From Ignavibacteriales bacterium (GTDB taxonomy: Bacteria; Bacteroidota; Ignavibacteria; Ignavibacteriales; Ignavibacteriaceae), in assembly GCA_016707285.1 (NCBI GenBank), contig JADJIA010000006.1, positions 1 to 64,000 on the forward strand: a DNA stretch of 64,000 bases, in the 5' to 3' direction. Numbering within the stretch: position 1 is the first letter of the stretch; every line of letters begins with the position of its first letter. Below are positions 1-8,980 of this stretch, one piece after another. Both the position numbers and the translations under genes were made by a program. The notes below the pieces were generated by a model. The model saw nothing but the letters and a program-made list of their open reading frames with translations. It did not search any database and was not told the origin of the DNA.

Positions 1-86
1 TGATGATTGACCATTATCTACTTAATTTCTATTTTTTTGAAAATGAAAAGGCTTATAACACTATTAGAAAATATCATTAATATTGA

Positions 87-449
87 CTACAAATTAGAGT
101 TTTGGCAGATATTAACCAAATAATTCAGGGGGTCCTCATAGATTAAGCAGCGTAGAATTTTACCATTTTTGACAACAGATTCTGCAAAGCCACTATTATC
201 ATTTTCGAGTGAAAGGATTATAGGTTCAATGCGGGAGTCCACTTCCCAAGCTAAACGGAATAAAAACGCATTATCATCCAATATATTTTCCCCCTCGTAC
301 TTTTCAAAAACCACAGCAATGTCAATGTCACTAAATTCTTTCTGCTCACCTCTAGAGTATGAACCGAACAAAACAACATATTTAGGATTAAAATGTTGTT
401 TTACTTTAATTATATAGCGGTCAATTGAAGAGATTGTTTCATCATCCAT
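87..449 (-). CDS. Minimal nucleotidyltransferase (MNT/MntA-like) domain protein
   Basis: A 120-residue protein consisting of a single minimal nucleotidyltransferase domain. Residues 29-34 read GSYSRG and residues 40-46 SDIDIAV, the GS-x(10)-DxD signature of the family, with a candidate third acidic residue at E75 (RIEP). In this family the proteins often act as antitoxins that adenylylate or neutralise a HEPN-domain partner. That role is inferred from the family: no HEPN gene is visible on either side. The 86 bases downstream hold no continuing frame, and upstream lies a patch of broken antitoxin-like genes. It may therefore be a solitary survivor of a decayed toxin-antitoxin pair. The domain call is firm; the biological role is uncertain. 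Confidence 0.85.
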   Translation of the reverse strand: MDDETISSIDRYIIKVKQHFNPKYVVLFGSYSRGEQKEFSDIDIAVVFEKYEGENILDDNAFLFRLAWEVDSRIEPIILSLENDNSGFAESVVKNGKILRCLIYEDPLNYLVNICQNSNL

Positions 450-664
450 TTTGTAAACCGTACGGTTCCATTAAGTAGAAAATTGTAAAATAAGGCTGCA
501 AAAATTTAACTAATTGGTTTGTAATAAAAAAGTAATGTATACCTGGACAAGACCCCTTTGGGAGAATCCAAAGAGACTTACAACATAAACCATGTATTTA
601 TTATATTGTAAATGAAATTTAGTGGTTTTAAAAATGTATTCAAATTGCTAATAGAGACATATCG

Positions 665-888
665 ATGAAATATGATGATATCATAACAATTCAAAGCGTA
701 AAACGATTTGGTAAACCTTATATTAGAGATACCAGAATCAGTGTTTATGATGATGTATTGGGCTGGCTTGCCTCGGGATGACGATGCAAGAAATCCTTGA
801 AGATTTTCCTGAGTTAACTCACAAGGATATACTTGCTTGTTTGGCATTTGCTGCGGAAAAAGAACACCGGATTAAAAATACGAAGTGA
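665..888 (+). pseudogene. DUF433 antitoxin-like protein, frameshifted
   Basis: An ATG at 665 opens a 38-codon frame (start MKYDDIITIQ, then GKPYIRDTRISVYDDVLGW) ending at TGA 779-781. The rest of the domain (MTMQEILEDFPELTHKDI, then LAFAAEKE) continues in the -1 frame from ATG 778 to TGA 886-888. Together they give a complete DUF433 domain, the VapB-like antitoxin family whose usual pattern is GKPxIRGTRI...GxxxxEILEDYPxLTxxDIxA. Restoring one base near 775-778 (ASG-MTM) rejoins the frames. The two halves overlap as ATGA, so translational coupling is conceivable, but a broken gene is simpler. The usual DUF5615 PIN-like toxin partner is absent downstream. Confidence 0.75.
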
Positions 889-918
889 AACTCTTTTCTG
901 ATCTATTCTTTTACACTC

Positions 919-1185
919 TCATTTTTGTCGTTCATATAGTGTATTCCCTTCTTTCAAGGCTGTGAAATAGATATAGCCCTAAACAGATCTATAGAGATCA
1001 AGATCGGTCTCCGTCGCAACAACAAAATCGATCGAGACTGCTCCACTCCTGACTTTTTGATTAAGGTGTTATGCAGTATGTCTTCTGTGAATACCATCCG
1101 CGACAACAATTAACAAATCAATGTCATTATATTTTTCTGATACTCCGGATATAGCTGCAATATCATTAAAAATTATCAAGGTTCT
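919..1185 (-). pseudogene. Nucleotidyltransferase remnant with in-frame stops
   Basis: One minus-strand reading frame from about 1182 down to TGA at 919-921 reads RTLIIFNDIAAISGVSEKY, NDIDLLIVVADGIHRRHTA, stop, HLNQKVRSG...SIDFVVATETDLDLYRSV, stop, GYIYFTALKEGNTLYERQK. The NDIDLLIVV stretch, the FVVAT strand and the YFTALKEGNTLYE ending match the order seen in bacterial nucleotidyltransferase-domain proteins, which commonly end in a YYALREGRVLYE-like motif. Two in-frame stops (near 1070 and 982) and loss of the GSxxRG motif show that it is dead. It abuts the end of the T9SS gene at 1184. Identification rests on motif order alone. Confidence 0.6.
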
Positions 1186-3312
1186 ACCTCATTAAAATGA
1201 CTTTCAAAGTATTTATCTCTTTAGGAGTTTGAACTCTAATTATGTAGATCCCTGATGTCAATTTATTACCAGCAATATCAAACGAATTGGTACCAATTGC
1301 CAGATCTCCATTAAAAATTGAAAGTACTTCTTGTCCAAGAATGTTATACATATCAATTTTGGCATTTTGAATCTCAGGTGAGTGAACCTCAAGATTTCCT
1401 TGTGAAGTAAATGGATTTGGGAAAAACCCGATGGAATGTCTCTGATTTGGTTCTTCTGTTTCTGTAATCTCTTTAACATCAGTTGGGTCATAAATTGCTT
1501 TGTAAATTGTAGTATTTGAACAGATGTAGATATTGTCTGCTTCATCCTTAAAAAATTTACCTTTCAATTCACCATCAAACTGTGAGTCGATCGAAATTGA
1601 ATTGAAACTACCGGTTGGTGGAATATATGAAACATAATAAGTAATTAAATCTACTCCTTTCTCCGTATAATAAATTCCCATATCCTTCCCTTCTATTAGA
1701 TATTGAAGTGAATAAATATATTTAGTGTATGTATAATTTGTTGAATCGGCGGGTTGGAAAAATAATTGATTCATGGAAGTGAGGAAATAACCATCCCTGC
1801 TTCTTGAATATTGTGCATCGGTAATGGATTCCGGGATTACAAATCCGTTATCAAAAGAAGCACCGTTATTTGCAGAAATTGATATTTTATGAAATCTTTG
1901 GAGAATTGGCCAAGTATAAGTAGCGTAAACCGCATATATTTTCCCATCAGGTTTCGTTTTGATCGATTTGACTTCGGGATAAAGTTCACCGATGTTGGAA
2001 TTACGCCAGGTTACTCCAAAATCATCTGAATATCTCATGTGTGCGTACTCTGGTGGACCACCCCCCGGGTCGTAATAATTCGCTGCAAATATTCGGTTAC
2101 TAAATCCTATTCCGAATGCAGACAATATCTGCCCATTATGAATAGTAGTCCATGTTTCACCCATGTTACTCGAGTGATAAATTATCCCATAGTATAAAGC
2201 AATTATATTCGGAGGGAATAAGAATATTCTAGTAAAAGCAGGTGGTTGTGAGGTTTCTATCTTACTCCAATTTTCACCTTTGTTAACTGAGATGTACAAA
2301 CCATATTGAGTAGAACAAACTATTGTATCTCCATAAACAGCTACACTCCATATCTTATCTTGGGGCAATCCGGTGCTTATATTCATAAATGTATTATTCT
2401 GATATTTCACAACACCAGCTCTATCCGCTAACAATAAAAATGACCCATCTAATGCCACGGAAAAATGATATGGTGAAACATCGCTAGATTTAAGTACATT
2501 GCTCCAGTTTTGAGAATTCAAAGTCTTCCTACTCAACCCTTTAAAGTGAGCAACCACAACTGTGGAATCATCTATCATCGAGATGTGTGAAAGTTTAGGG
2601 TTTTCTAAAATAAGGTTATCTACAACCCATGTCTCCCCTCCATCCAAACTCTGATAGACTGATTTATTATCTATCGCAAAGAAATTACCGTTTGGTGCTT
2701 GAACAAAAGATTTGATTCCGTTGGGCACCTCATCCCCTCTGAGACTCCATGTTTTCGCAGTATCATAGGAAGCGAAAAACTTTGTACCAAAGATGCCAAA
2801 TATTGTTGACCTGTTGCTCCCTAGACACAGTTTCGCGGGATTCATGTCGGGGGCGGAGATTTTAATCCATGTCGCACCTTTGTCGTTGGAGATAAGCAGA
2901 TCGGGAGAAGGAGAATTAGGTGCAAATAGCACCGTGGTAGTGTCAATTTTTAAGAGTTGTCCGGTTAGCGGAAAATGGTTTCCCAATTCGCTCCATGATT
3001 AGTAGTTCTAAGCAATCCTTTATTATATACTGATACAAGAATGATTTTATCTCTAAAGTAAACCAAATCTTCAATATCAGGATATGGATCGGTATCACTT
3101 CCCTCTCGAATCTGGTTCCAGTTTGCACCTGAATTTTGTGAAAGATAAATACTCCCCGATTTCATTCCTGCGAGCATAATGGTATCATTTACATTGACCA
3201 CTCTGTTCACGGTTCCCTGGTATGGAGAATTCACTTCTTCCCATTTCATCTGAGAGAAGATATTACCTTCAAATATTAAGAAAATAATAAAAAGTTTAAC
3301 AAGGTTTTTCAT
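1184..3312 (-). pseudogene. T9SS sorting-domain protein with BNR-type propeller repeats, frameshifted
   Basis: Two overlapping frames form one gene: 2965-3312 (115 residues, signal peptide ending near FSQ at 21) and 1184-2986 (600 residues). Adding one G to the GGG run at 2982-2984 (minus strand) joins them as NHGANW-GNHFPLTGQ. The body carries many BNR/sialidase-type Asp-box-like repeats (SGANWNQI, KGATWIKI, GGETWVVD, KGENWSKI, MGETWTTI, FGVTWRNS), predicting an extracellular beta-propeller. The C-terminus (NPFTSQGNL... MYNILGQEV ... SGIYIIRV ... LKVILMR) is a T9SS type A sorting domain, so the intact product would be secreted and surface-attached. The ligand is unknown. The break could be a sequencing miscount or a real mutation. 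Confidence 0.75.
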
Positions 3313-3571
3313 GGAAATTCTCTAATATTTAATCTACCACATTATTTCTTGAATATTTTTTCAAATAAGAGTATCGATTTTGATATTAAATCTTAACTTT
3401 GTTAAAAAATTACATCTTTAACAATGACTTAAAAATGGAGTAAAGTCTTACCTAAATAATAAGCAATATTTTCATAAAAAGCAAACAGTGGAAAATGGTT
3501 GAGCGCAATCAGAATAAATTAGATTGAAGTGTTCTGATGAATTCGAATGTCTAACACCCCCCCCACCCCAC
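3313..3571. other. Intergenic, no gene seen; C-rich run
   Basis: AT-rich spacer between the start of the propeller gene (minus strand) and the lipoprotein terminator. It holds a run of eight C at 3557-3564 followed by a second C4. I see no open frame with coding character and no convincing structured RNA. Confidence 0.5.
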
Positions 3572-3607
3572 AAAAAAAACCGGATCGCCAGCTATGACAA
3601 TCCGGTT
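3572..3607 (-). terminator. Rho-independent terminator of the lipoprotein gene
   Basis: The stem AACCGGAT (3578-3585) pairs with ATCCGGTT (3600-3607) around a 14-nt loop. Read on the minus strand it is followed by an uninterrupted T tract (3572-3579), 23 bases past the stop of the minus-strand lipoprotein gene. Confidence 0.85.
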
Positions 3608-3629
3608 CAAAATCAAAATTTACTGAAAA

Positions 3630-4175
3630 TTACTTTACAGGTTTGATGTTTTTGAAGATGTATTCAAGTTCTTTTTCATATTTCTTCAATGCTTCAGGGG
3701 CTGCAAATGCGTTGATGAACAAAGTGGTATTTGCAACAGGTGTGTCGATAAGTCCCATATAAACTTCGAGTCCATCAGCTGTACCTTCAATGTATCTGCC
3801 TTTCATACCATTGATTTCTTCATCTTTTGCTTCACCCATTTTAAGGTTCTTCACATCAGCAGCAAGCGATTTATCAACCTCTGCCATCGCAGCGTCAAGT
3901 TCTTCGGCTTTAAGAATAATAAAATTTACAGCGAGTGAACTGTCTGCAGAATGAGCAATCATACTGGTTTCATCAGCTTCATAATACCAACCCTCTGGAA
4001 GAGCGATGCTAACTTTGGCTGCTTCATTTGTGAAAGTTTCACCGCTAACAGGGGTTTCTGTTTGTGTTGTGACGGAATCAGTTTTTGGTGCTTCAGCAGG
4101 TTTTTCTGCTTTTTTGCAACCACCAAGCAATAAAGCTACGGCAAGTATTGCAACGAGTGAAAAATATTTCGACAT
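3630..4175 (-). CDS. Lipoprotein of unknown function, PsbP-like
   Basis: A 181-residue lipoprotein. The signal peptide ends in the lipobox LLGGC with Cys20, followed by a Lys/Glu/Pro/Thr-rich linker (residues 21-45). The folded part (about 48-181) starts NEAAKVSIALPEGWYYEAD and ends LEYIFKNIKPVK. An ALPEGW motif near the start of the domain and a final FKNIK helix are reminiscent of PsbP/DUF1795-type domains that occur in many exported bacterial proteins; this is an impression, not a proven assignment. It is transcribed alone, with its own terminator directly downstream. It is likely anchored in the outer membrane or periplasm. Function unknown. Confidence 0.8.
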   Translation of the reverse strand: MSKYFSLVAILAVALLLGGCKKAEKPAEAPKTDSVTTQTETPVSGETFTNEAAKVSIALPEGWYYEADETSMIAHSADSSLAVNFIILKAEELDAAMAEVDKSLAADVKNLKMGEAKDEEINGMKGRYIEGTADGLEVYMGLIDTPVANTTLFINAFAAPEALKKYEKELEYIFKNIKPVK

Positions 4176-4248
4176 GGAGTCTCCATAATTGAGTGATTTG
4201 GTTGTTTATTTTAACAACAGTTAGTCTGTTGCAAATCTGATCCCTGAG

Positions 4249-4278
4249 CCTGCCCCAGGATATTTATCTCGGGACAGG
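4249..4278. repeat. Imperfect palindrome, REP-like
   Basis: The arms 4249-4262 (CCTGCCCCAGGATA) and 4265-4278 (TATCTCGGGACAGG) match at 11 of 14 positions around a 2-nt loop. It lies between kgd and the upstream lipoprotein gene. It has no T tract on either strand, so it is more likely a small dispersed palindromic repeat than a terminator. Confidence 0.45.
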
Positions 4279-4373
4279 GCAACCGGAAAGTTGAGGAACA
4301 GGTGAAGACCTGCAAAAAATTTAATTACAAAACATGACTATAATATATTAAAATGTTTCAGCTTGTTTCGAGA

Positions 4374-7300
4374 CTACAACATCGTAAAAGCTGTTCTGAT
4401 TATCGCTTCTTGTTGCCTTGCAGCCAGTTTACCCGATCCAACCGCGGGACTGGCACTTTCCGGCCTGCCGACATATTGAATTTTCATATTCGTTTTCAGA
4501 ATGTCATACAATCTTGGTCTGAGGAAATTCCAGGCACCCATGTTTCGTGGCTCCTCCTGAACCCACAACAGTTCTTCCATGCCGGTGTATGTTGAGAGGA
4601 TTTCACTCAACATTTCACCTTCAAATGGGTAAAGCTGCTCGATCCTTACAATTGCAACATCTGTGGCACCGGATGTTTTCCTGTATTTGTCTAATTCATA
4701 ATAGATTTTACCACTGGTGAGAAGCACTTTCTTCACTTTGTTTTTTTCTATTCCCGAGGTGTCGTCAAGAAACTCCTTAAATGTTCCTGTCAGGAAATGC
4801 TCCCGTGGGGATCTTGCTTCAGGCAGTCTCAACAGACTTTTGGGCGACATTACAACCAATGGTCTTAATACATCCTTTTTCATCTGACGGCGCAGGAGAT
4901 GGAAATAGTTTGCCGGATCTGAAAGATGGCACACCTCCATATTATCCTGTGCGCAAAGGATCAAAAATCTTTCGAGACGGGCACTGGAATGCTCAGGACC
5001 CTGTCCCTCAAAACCGTGAGGCAGCAGGAGAACCAGATTGTTGGGTGTATCCCATTTCTCCTTGGAAACAACGATAAAATTGTCGATGATGATTTGAGCT
5101 CCGTTAACAAAATCACCAAACTGGGCTTCCCAGATCACGAGACAAAGTGGATCTGCAGTGCTGTACCCATATTCAAAACCCATTACAGCTGCCTCTGAAA
5201 GTAAACTGTCAAGAATTTCCGCTCTCGCCTGATCCGGGTACATATGGTTGATCGGGAAATATTCACCACCTGTCACTACATCTGTAAATGCCATGTGGCG
5301 TTGGGTAAATGTTCCGCGAACACAATCCTGTCCGCTTAATCTAACCGGACTTCCCTCTTTCACCAACGAAGCAAATGCAAGGAACTCGGCGGTTGCCCAG
5401 TCTGCAAGCCCGTCATCTGAAACGGCGAGTTCTTTTCTTTTTTCAAGAAATTTGACCAACTTGGGATGGAGATTAAATCCCTCCGGAAGTGATGAACCTT
5501 TAATTAACAGTTCTTTGAACTCATTTTCAGTCAAAGCTGTAGAATGACTCTTTTTTGTAATCTGAATTTTTTCAGTGTTCACCGCAAGAGGAATATCAAT
5601 TTTAAATTCGAACTTTTTCCTTGCAACAATCTGAAGTGCGTTATCCAATTTTTGGCTGTAAGCTGCTTCCATTTGGTTAAGCTCATCCGGTGAAATCACT
5701 CCCTCGGCAACAAGTTTTTTTCCATAAAGTTTTGTAACCGACGGATGTTGTTTGATCTTGGCATAAAGAATAGGCTGGGTATATCCCGGATCGTCTCCCT
5801 CGTTATGACCATGCCTTCTGTAACCTACAATATCAACCACCACATCCTTGCTAAATTTCTGGCGATATTCAAATGCTATTCTAATAACATGCAGAACCGC
5901 CTCGGGATCATCACCATTAACATGAAAGATGGGAGCCTGCACTATTTTTGCGACATCTGTAGCGTAAACAGACGAACGGGCTTCTTCCGGAGTTGTGGTA
6001 AAACCTATCTGATTATTTGTGATAATATGGATAGTTCCACCCGTTTTATAACCTGCAAGCTGCGAAAGGTTGATGGTCTCCCCAACAACACCCTGACCCG
6101 CAAAAGCTGAATCACCATGAAGCAGAACCGGAATTATGTGGCTTCTATCGAGGTCCTTTGTCCGCGTCTGTTTTGCTCTTACAATTCCTTCCACAACGGG
6201 ATTAACCCATTCGAGGTGGCTTGGATTGGAAGCTATTGATACACCAATTTCTTTTCGGAATCGGGTTTTTACCTTGTTATATGCACCAAGATGATATTTT
6301 ACATCTCCCGAACCGGCGTATGAATTTGGATCAATTATATCCTCAAATTCTGAAAGTATTGAATCGTAAGCCTTCCCGACTATGTTGGTGAGAACATTTA
6401 ACCTGCCCCTGTGTGCCATTCCAAGAACGATCTCACGGACATTATTGTCGGCAGCTATGGTTAACAGATGATCGAGAGCAGGAATTGTTGACTCAAGACC
6501 TTCCAATGAAAATCTTTTATGACCAACAAATTTGGTATGAATAAAATGTTCAAACCCCTCAGCTTCTATGAGTTTGTTTAAAATCTGTTTTTTGGTTGCA
6601 ACATCATGGTTTGGTTTATTCTCAACCGGCTCCATTTTGTTCTGAAGCCATGCTTTTTCATCACTCGATTGGATGTGCATATATTCAACACCGATATTTT
6701 CACAATATGTGCGTTGAAGTTTATCAAGAATTTTTCGGAGCGTAGCCGTTTTATATCCGCCAAAATCGTGTGTGAGGAATGGTCGGTCAAGATCCCACAC
6801 CGTCAACTGATAAAAAGCCGGATCAAGTTCATGATGATATGTTGTGTTCTTGCCTAATGGATCAATTGTTGAAATCAGATGTCCACGAACCCGGAACATA
6901 TTTATCATCTGTCTTACTCTGCCCTGCTTGGCAATCTCTTCATAATTGGTATTTCCGTTTCCAAAAGCAGGAACAAGATCACTTTGCCATTTGTGTGGTT
7001 TGTGCGGGATATTCAGACTTTCAAAAATAATCTCATAAAAATCATCCTCACCTGAGATCATTTCGTTTATCTTTTTAAGGAACAGACCCGACTCTGCACC
7101 CTGAATAATTCTGTGGTCATAAGTGCTGGTAATGGTCATTACTTTACTGATACCAAGATTTGAGATCGTCTCGGGCGACATGGCAACATATTCTGAAGAA
7201 TATTGAATTGCACCTGTGGCGATAATTGTTCCCTGCCCAAGCATCAGTTTTGGTGTTGAAGAGATCGTACCAATAGTTCCCGGATTTGTGAGGGAGAGAG

Positions 7301-8009
7301 TTGTTCCCATAAACTCCGCCGGATCAATTTGCCCTAATCTGCTTCTCTTTACAAGATCCTCGTAAGTATCGTAAAATTTCTTAAAATCCATCAAATTTGC
7401 ATTTTTGATGTTGGGAACCATCAGATTCCTGCTTCCGTCTTTTCTTTCCACATCAATAGCAAGACCAAGATTTATTGATCCTCGCTGAATTACGACAGGT
7501 TTTCCATCCACTTCTGAATAAGCGTTATTCATTGACGGATAATGTTTGGTCGCCTGAACAATAGCCCAGCCTATTATATGAGTGAATGAAATCTTTCCGC
7601 CTCTGATTTTTGACAGATATGAATTTATCAGTAATCTGTTTTCTTCGAGAATCTTCACCGGTATCGTTCTTAGTGAAGTGGCAGTTGGAATTGTAAGTGA
7701 GGCTTCCATATTCTGAAGAATCTTCGCTGCCCCACCTGCTATTACCCTGGTAGTATCACCTGCAAGTGGTTGTGGCATAGGGAAACTCTTTGCGGGGGCA
7801 GAAACCTTGGCAACCGGAGCTTTACCGGTAGATTCAGCTTGAGATACTTCACTCGCTGAAATTTCACCTGCGAAATATCTCTTCCATTGCTCAGGAACTG
7901 TACCCGGATTCTCTTTATATTCTTCATATAAAGACTCAACGAACCAACTGTTCGATCCAAAATGTTCAATAAAATCTTGCTTGTCCTTGGGTGAACCGTT
8001 TTCACTCAT
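4374..8009 (-). CDS. kgd: Multifunctional 2-oxoglutarate metabolism enzyme, E2-E1 fusion (Kgd/OdhA type)
   Basis: A 1211-residue fusion with the domain order of mycobacterial Kgd and corynebacterial OdhA. Residues 1-50 are the E1 leader (FGSNSWFVESLYEEYKENP), then a Pro/Ala linker to about 85. An acyltransferase (E2) catalytic domain spans about 88-325. The thiamine-diphosphate E1 dehydrogenase runs from about 355 to the end (GMAHRGRLNVL, SHLEWVNPVVEG, LLHGDSAFAGQG, NNQIGFTT). The E2 active site reads YDHRIIQGAESG with His299, where classical E2 has DHRxxDG; the Gln variant is as I recall it from Kgd. There is no lipoyl domain, as in the actinobacterial enzymes, so a separate lipoylated E2 would be needed for full oxoglutarate dehydrogenase activity. 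It is transcribed alone. Function follows from family knowledge. Confidence 0.93.
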   Translation of the reverse strand: MSENGSPKDKQDFIEHFGSNSWFVESLYEEYKENPGTVPEQWKRYFAGEISASEVSQAESTGKAPVAKVSAPAKSFPMPQPLAGDTTRVIAGGAAKILQNMEASLTIPTATSLRTIPVKILEENRLLINSYLSKIRGGKISFTHIIGWAIVQATKHYPSMNNAYSEVDGKPVVIQRGSINLGLAIDVERKDGSRNLMVPNIKNANLMDFKKFYDTYEDLVKRSRLGQIDPAEFMGTTLSLTNPGTIGTISSTPKLMLGQGTIIATGAIQYSSEYVAMSPETISNLGISKVMTITSTYDHRIIQGAESGLFLKKINEMISGEDDFYEIIFESLNIPHKPHKWQSDLVPAFGNGNTNYEEIAKQGRVRQMINMFRVRGHLISTIDPLGKNTTYHHELDPAFYQLTVWDLDRPFLTHDFGGYKTATLRKILDKLQRTYCENIGVEYMHIQSSDEKAWLQNKMEPVENKPNHDVATKKQILNKLIEAEGFEHFIHTKFVGHKRFSLEGLESTIPALDHLLTIAADNNVREIVLGMAHRGRLNVLTNIVGKAYDSILSEFEDIIDPNSYAGSGDVKYHLGAYNKVKTRFRKEIGVSIASNPSHLEWVNPVVEGIVRAKQTRTKDLDRSHIIPVLLHGDSAFAGQGVVGETINLSQLAGYKTGGTIHIITNNQIGFTTTPEEARSSVYATDVAKIVQAPIFHVNGDDPEAVLHVIRIAFEYRQKFSKDVVVDIVGYRRHGHNEGDDPGYTQPILYAKIKQHPSVTKLYGKKLVAEGVISPDELNQMEAAYSQKLDNALQIVARKKFEFKIDIPLAVNTEKIQITKKSHSTALTENEFKELLIKGSSLPEGFNLHPKLVKFLEKRKELAVSDDGLADWATAEFLAFASLVKEGSPVRLSGQDCVRGTFTQRHMAFTDVVTGGEYFPINHMYPDQARAEILDSLLSEAAVMGFEYGYSTADPLCLVIWEAQFGDFVNGAQIIIDNFIVVSKEKWDTPNNLVLLLPHGFEGQGPEHSSARLERFLILCAQDNMEVCHLSDPANYFHLLRRQMKKDVLRPLVVMSPKSLLRLPEARSPREHFLTGTFKEFLDDTSGIEKNKVKKVLLTSGKIYYELDKYRKTSGATDVAIVRIEQLYPFEGEMLSEILSTYTGMEELLWVQEEPRNMGAWNFLRPRLYDILKTNMKIQYVGRPESASPAVGSGKLAARQQEAIIRTAFTML

Positions 8010-8139
8010 AATTATTACGATACTCTTGTTATTTTTTGAATGGAATTTTGTTTTTCTTTGTTCTAAATGCAGAATGCCCTCTTAACCAAGAACAAAAAAT
8101 CTAATCAGGAAAAGTAATCAAATTAGAGGAACTAATAAA

Positions 8140-8796
8140 ATGTCATTTTATGAGAACCAACATATAGCAGCTTTAAGAAAAAATTATCAGCTAAAAGGAC
8201 TTGATCTTCCCGATTTACAGGAGGACCCAATGATCCAGTTTTCTACTTGGTTTTCTGAGGCACTTGAGGCTGGAATTACTGAACCAAATGCAATGGTTCT
8301 CTCTACTGTATCCTCCGATGGTGCTCCTGCTTCAAGAACTGTACTTCTTAAAGGAACCGACAAAAGATCATTTCATTTTTATACTAATTACAACAGTGAA
8401 AAAGGAACACATATTAGCGAGAATAATAATGTGAGTCTGCTTTTCCTTTGGCTTGATCTTGAAAGACAAGTCAGAATTACCGGTGAAGCATACATGTTAT
8501 CAAATGAAGAATCTCTAAACTATTTTCGAAGCCGACCGCTGGATTCTCAAATAGGAGCATGGGCATCAGATCAAAGCATGGTGATCCCTTCACGACAGTT
8601 TCTTGAAGAGAAGTTTTCAGAAATGAAAAAGAAATTTAAGGACAACGCGATACCACTTCCCCTGTTTTGGGGTGGTTACAAAGTGGTACCGTCAAAAATT
8701 GAATTTTGGCAAGGACGACCCAACCGGCTCCATGACAGATTCCGCTACACAAAACTCGACGAAAACAACTGGAAAATTGAAAGACTCTCACCGTAA
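8140..8796 (+). CDS. pdxH: Pyridoxamine/pyridoxine 5'-phosphate oxidase
   Basis: A 218-residue FMN enzyme that oxidises pyridoxamine or pyridoxine 5'-phosphate to pyridoxal 5'-phosphate, the last step of vitamin B6 salvage and synthesis. Diagnostic blocks are present in order: ASRTVLLKG and FYTNYNSEKG (FMN phosphate contacts), LFLWLDLERQVRI, RPLDSQIGAWASDQS, and the C-terminal substrate-binding signature FWQGRPNRLHDRF. The length matches the family. The ATG at 8140 is preceded by a good ribosome site (TTAGAGGA). The gene stands alone, divergent from kgd, and is followed by a block of dispersed repeats. Confidence 0.96.
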   Translation: MSFYENQHIAALRKNYQLKGLDLPDLQEDPMIQFSTWFSEALEAGITEPNAMVLSTVSSDGAPASRTVLLKGTDKRSFHFYTNYNSEKGTHISENNNVSLLFLWLDLERQVRITGEAYMLSNEESLNYFRSRPLDSQIGAWASDQSMVIPSRQFLEEKFSEMKKKFKDNAIPLPLFWGGYKVVPSKIEFWQGRPNRLHDRFRYTKLDENNWKIERLSP

Positions 8797-8816
8797 GCTC
8801 AGCAGTGTAAAAGGGT

Positions 8817-8969
8817 ACGCGGATACACGCAGATTAGACAGATTCTCGCAGATAGCGATTATTATTCTTATCCTCCCCTCTACTTTTAGGAGAGGGGTCG
8901 GGGGTGAGGTCCATTAAGTGGTTTCCCTCAATCCCCCCTTTGCGTCCTTAGCGGCCTTTGCGGTTTAAC
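8817..8969. repeat. Dispersed intergenic repeat block (copy A)
   Basis: Bases 8817-8852 (ACGCGGATACACGCAGAT...TCGCAGA) are nearly identical to the reverse complement of 33011-33050. Bases 8942-8969 (GCGTCCTTAGCGGCC..GCGGTTTAAC) match, in reverse complement, the ACCGCAAAGG...ACGCAAAGG units at 32797-32920. Between them is a CCCCTCT (8875-8881)/AGAGGGG (8891-8897) palindrome embedded in a pyrimidine/purine-rich stretch. No coding capacity is evident. Confidence 0.75.
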
Positions 8970-8980
8970 TTTGAAATCCC

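Noticed and set aside
169..417. Plus-strand 82-residue open frame over the nucleotidyltransferase
   Set aside because: It is the antisense shadow of the conserved MNT gene and has no coding motif or ribosome site.
553..573. CTTTGG/CCAAAG hairpin as terminator
   Set aside because: It has a 6-bp stem, no T tract and no gene ending just before it.
578..847. Minus-strand 89-residue open frame
   Set aside because: It is antisense to the DUF433 pseudogene, which has clear family motifs on the plus strand.
3557..3569. C-rich run as a phase-variation tract
   Set aside because: It lies downstream of a terminator and is not near a start codon or promoter of any gene I can support.
8875..8897. CCCCTCT/AGAGGGG hairpin after pdxH as a terminator
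   Set aside because: No T tract follows on either strand, and it lies inside the dispersed repeat block.
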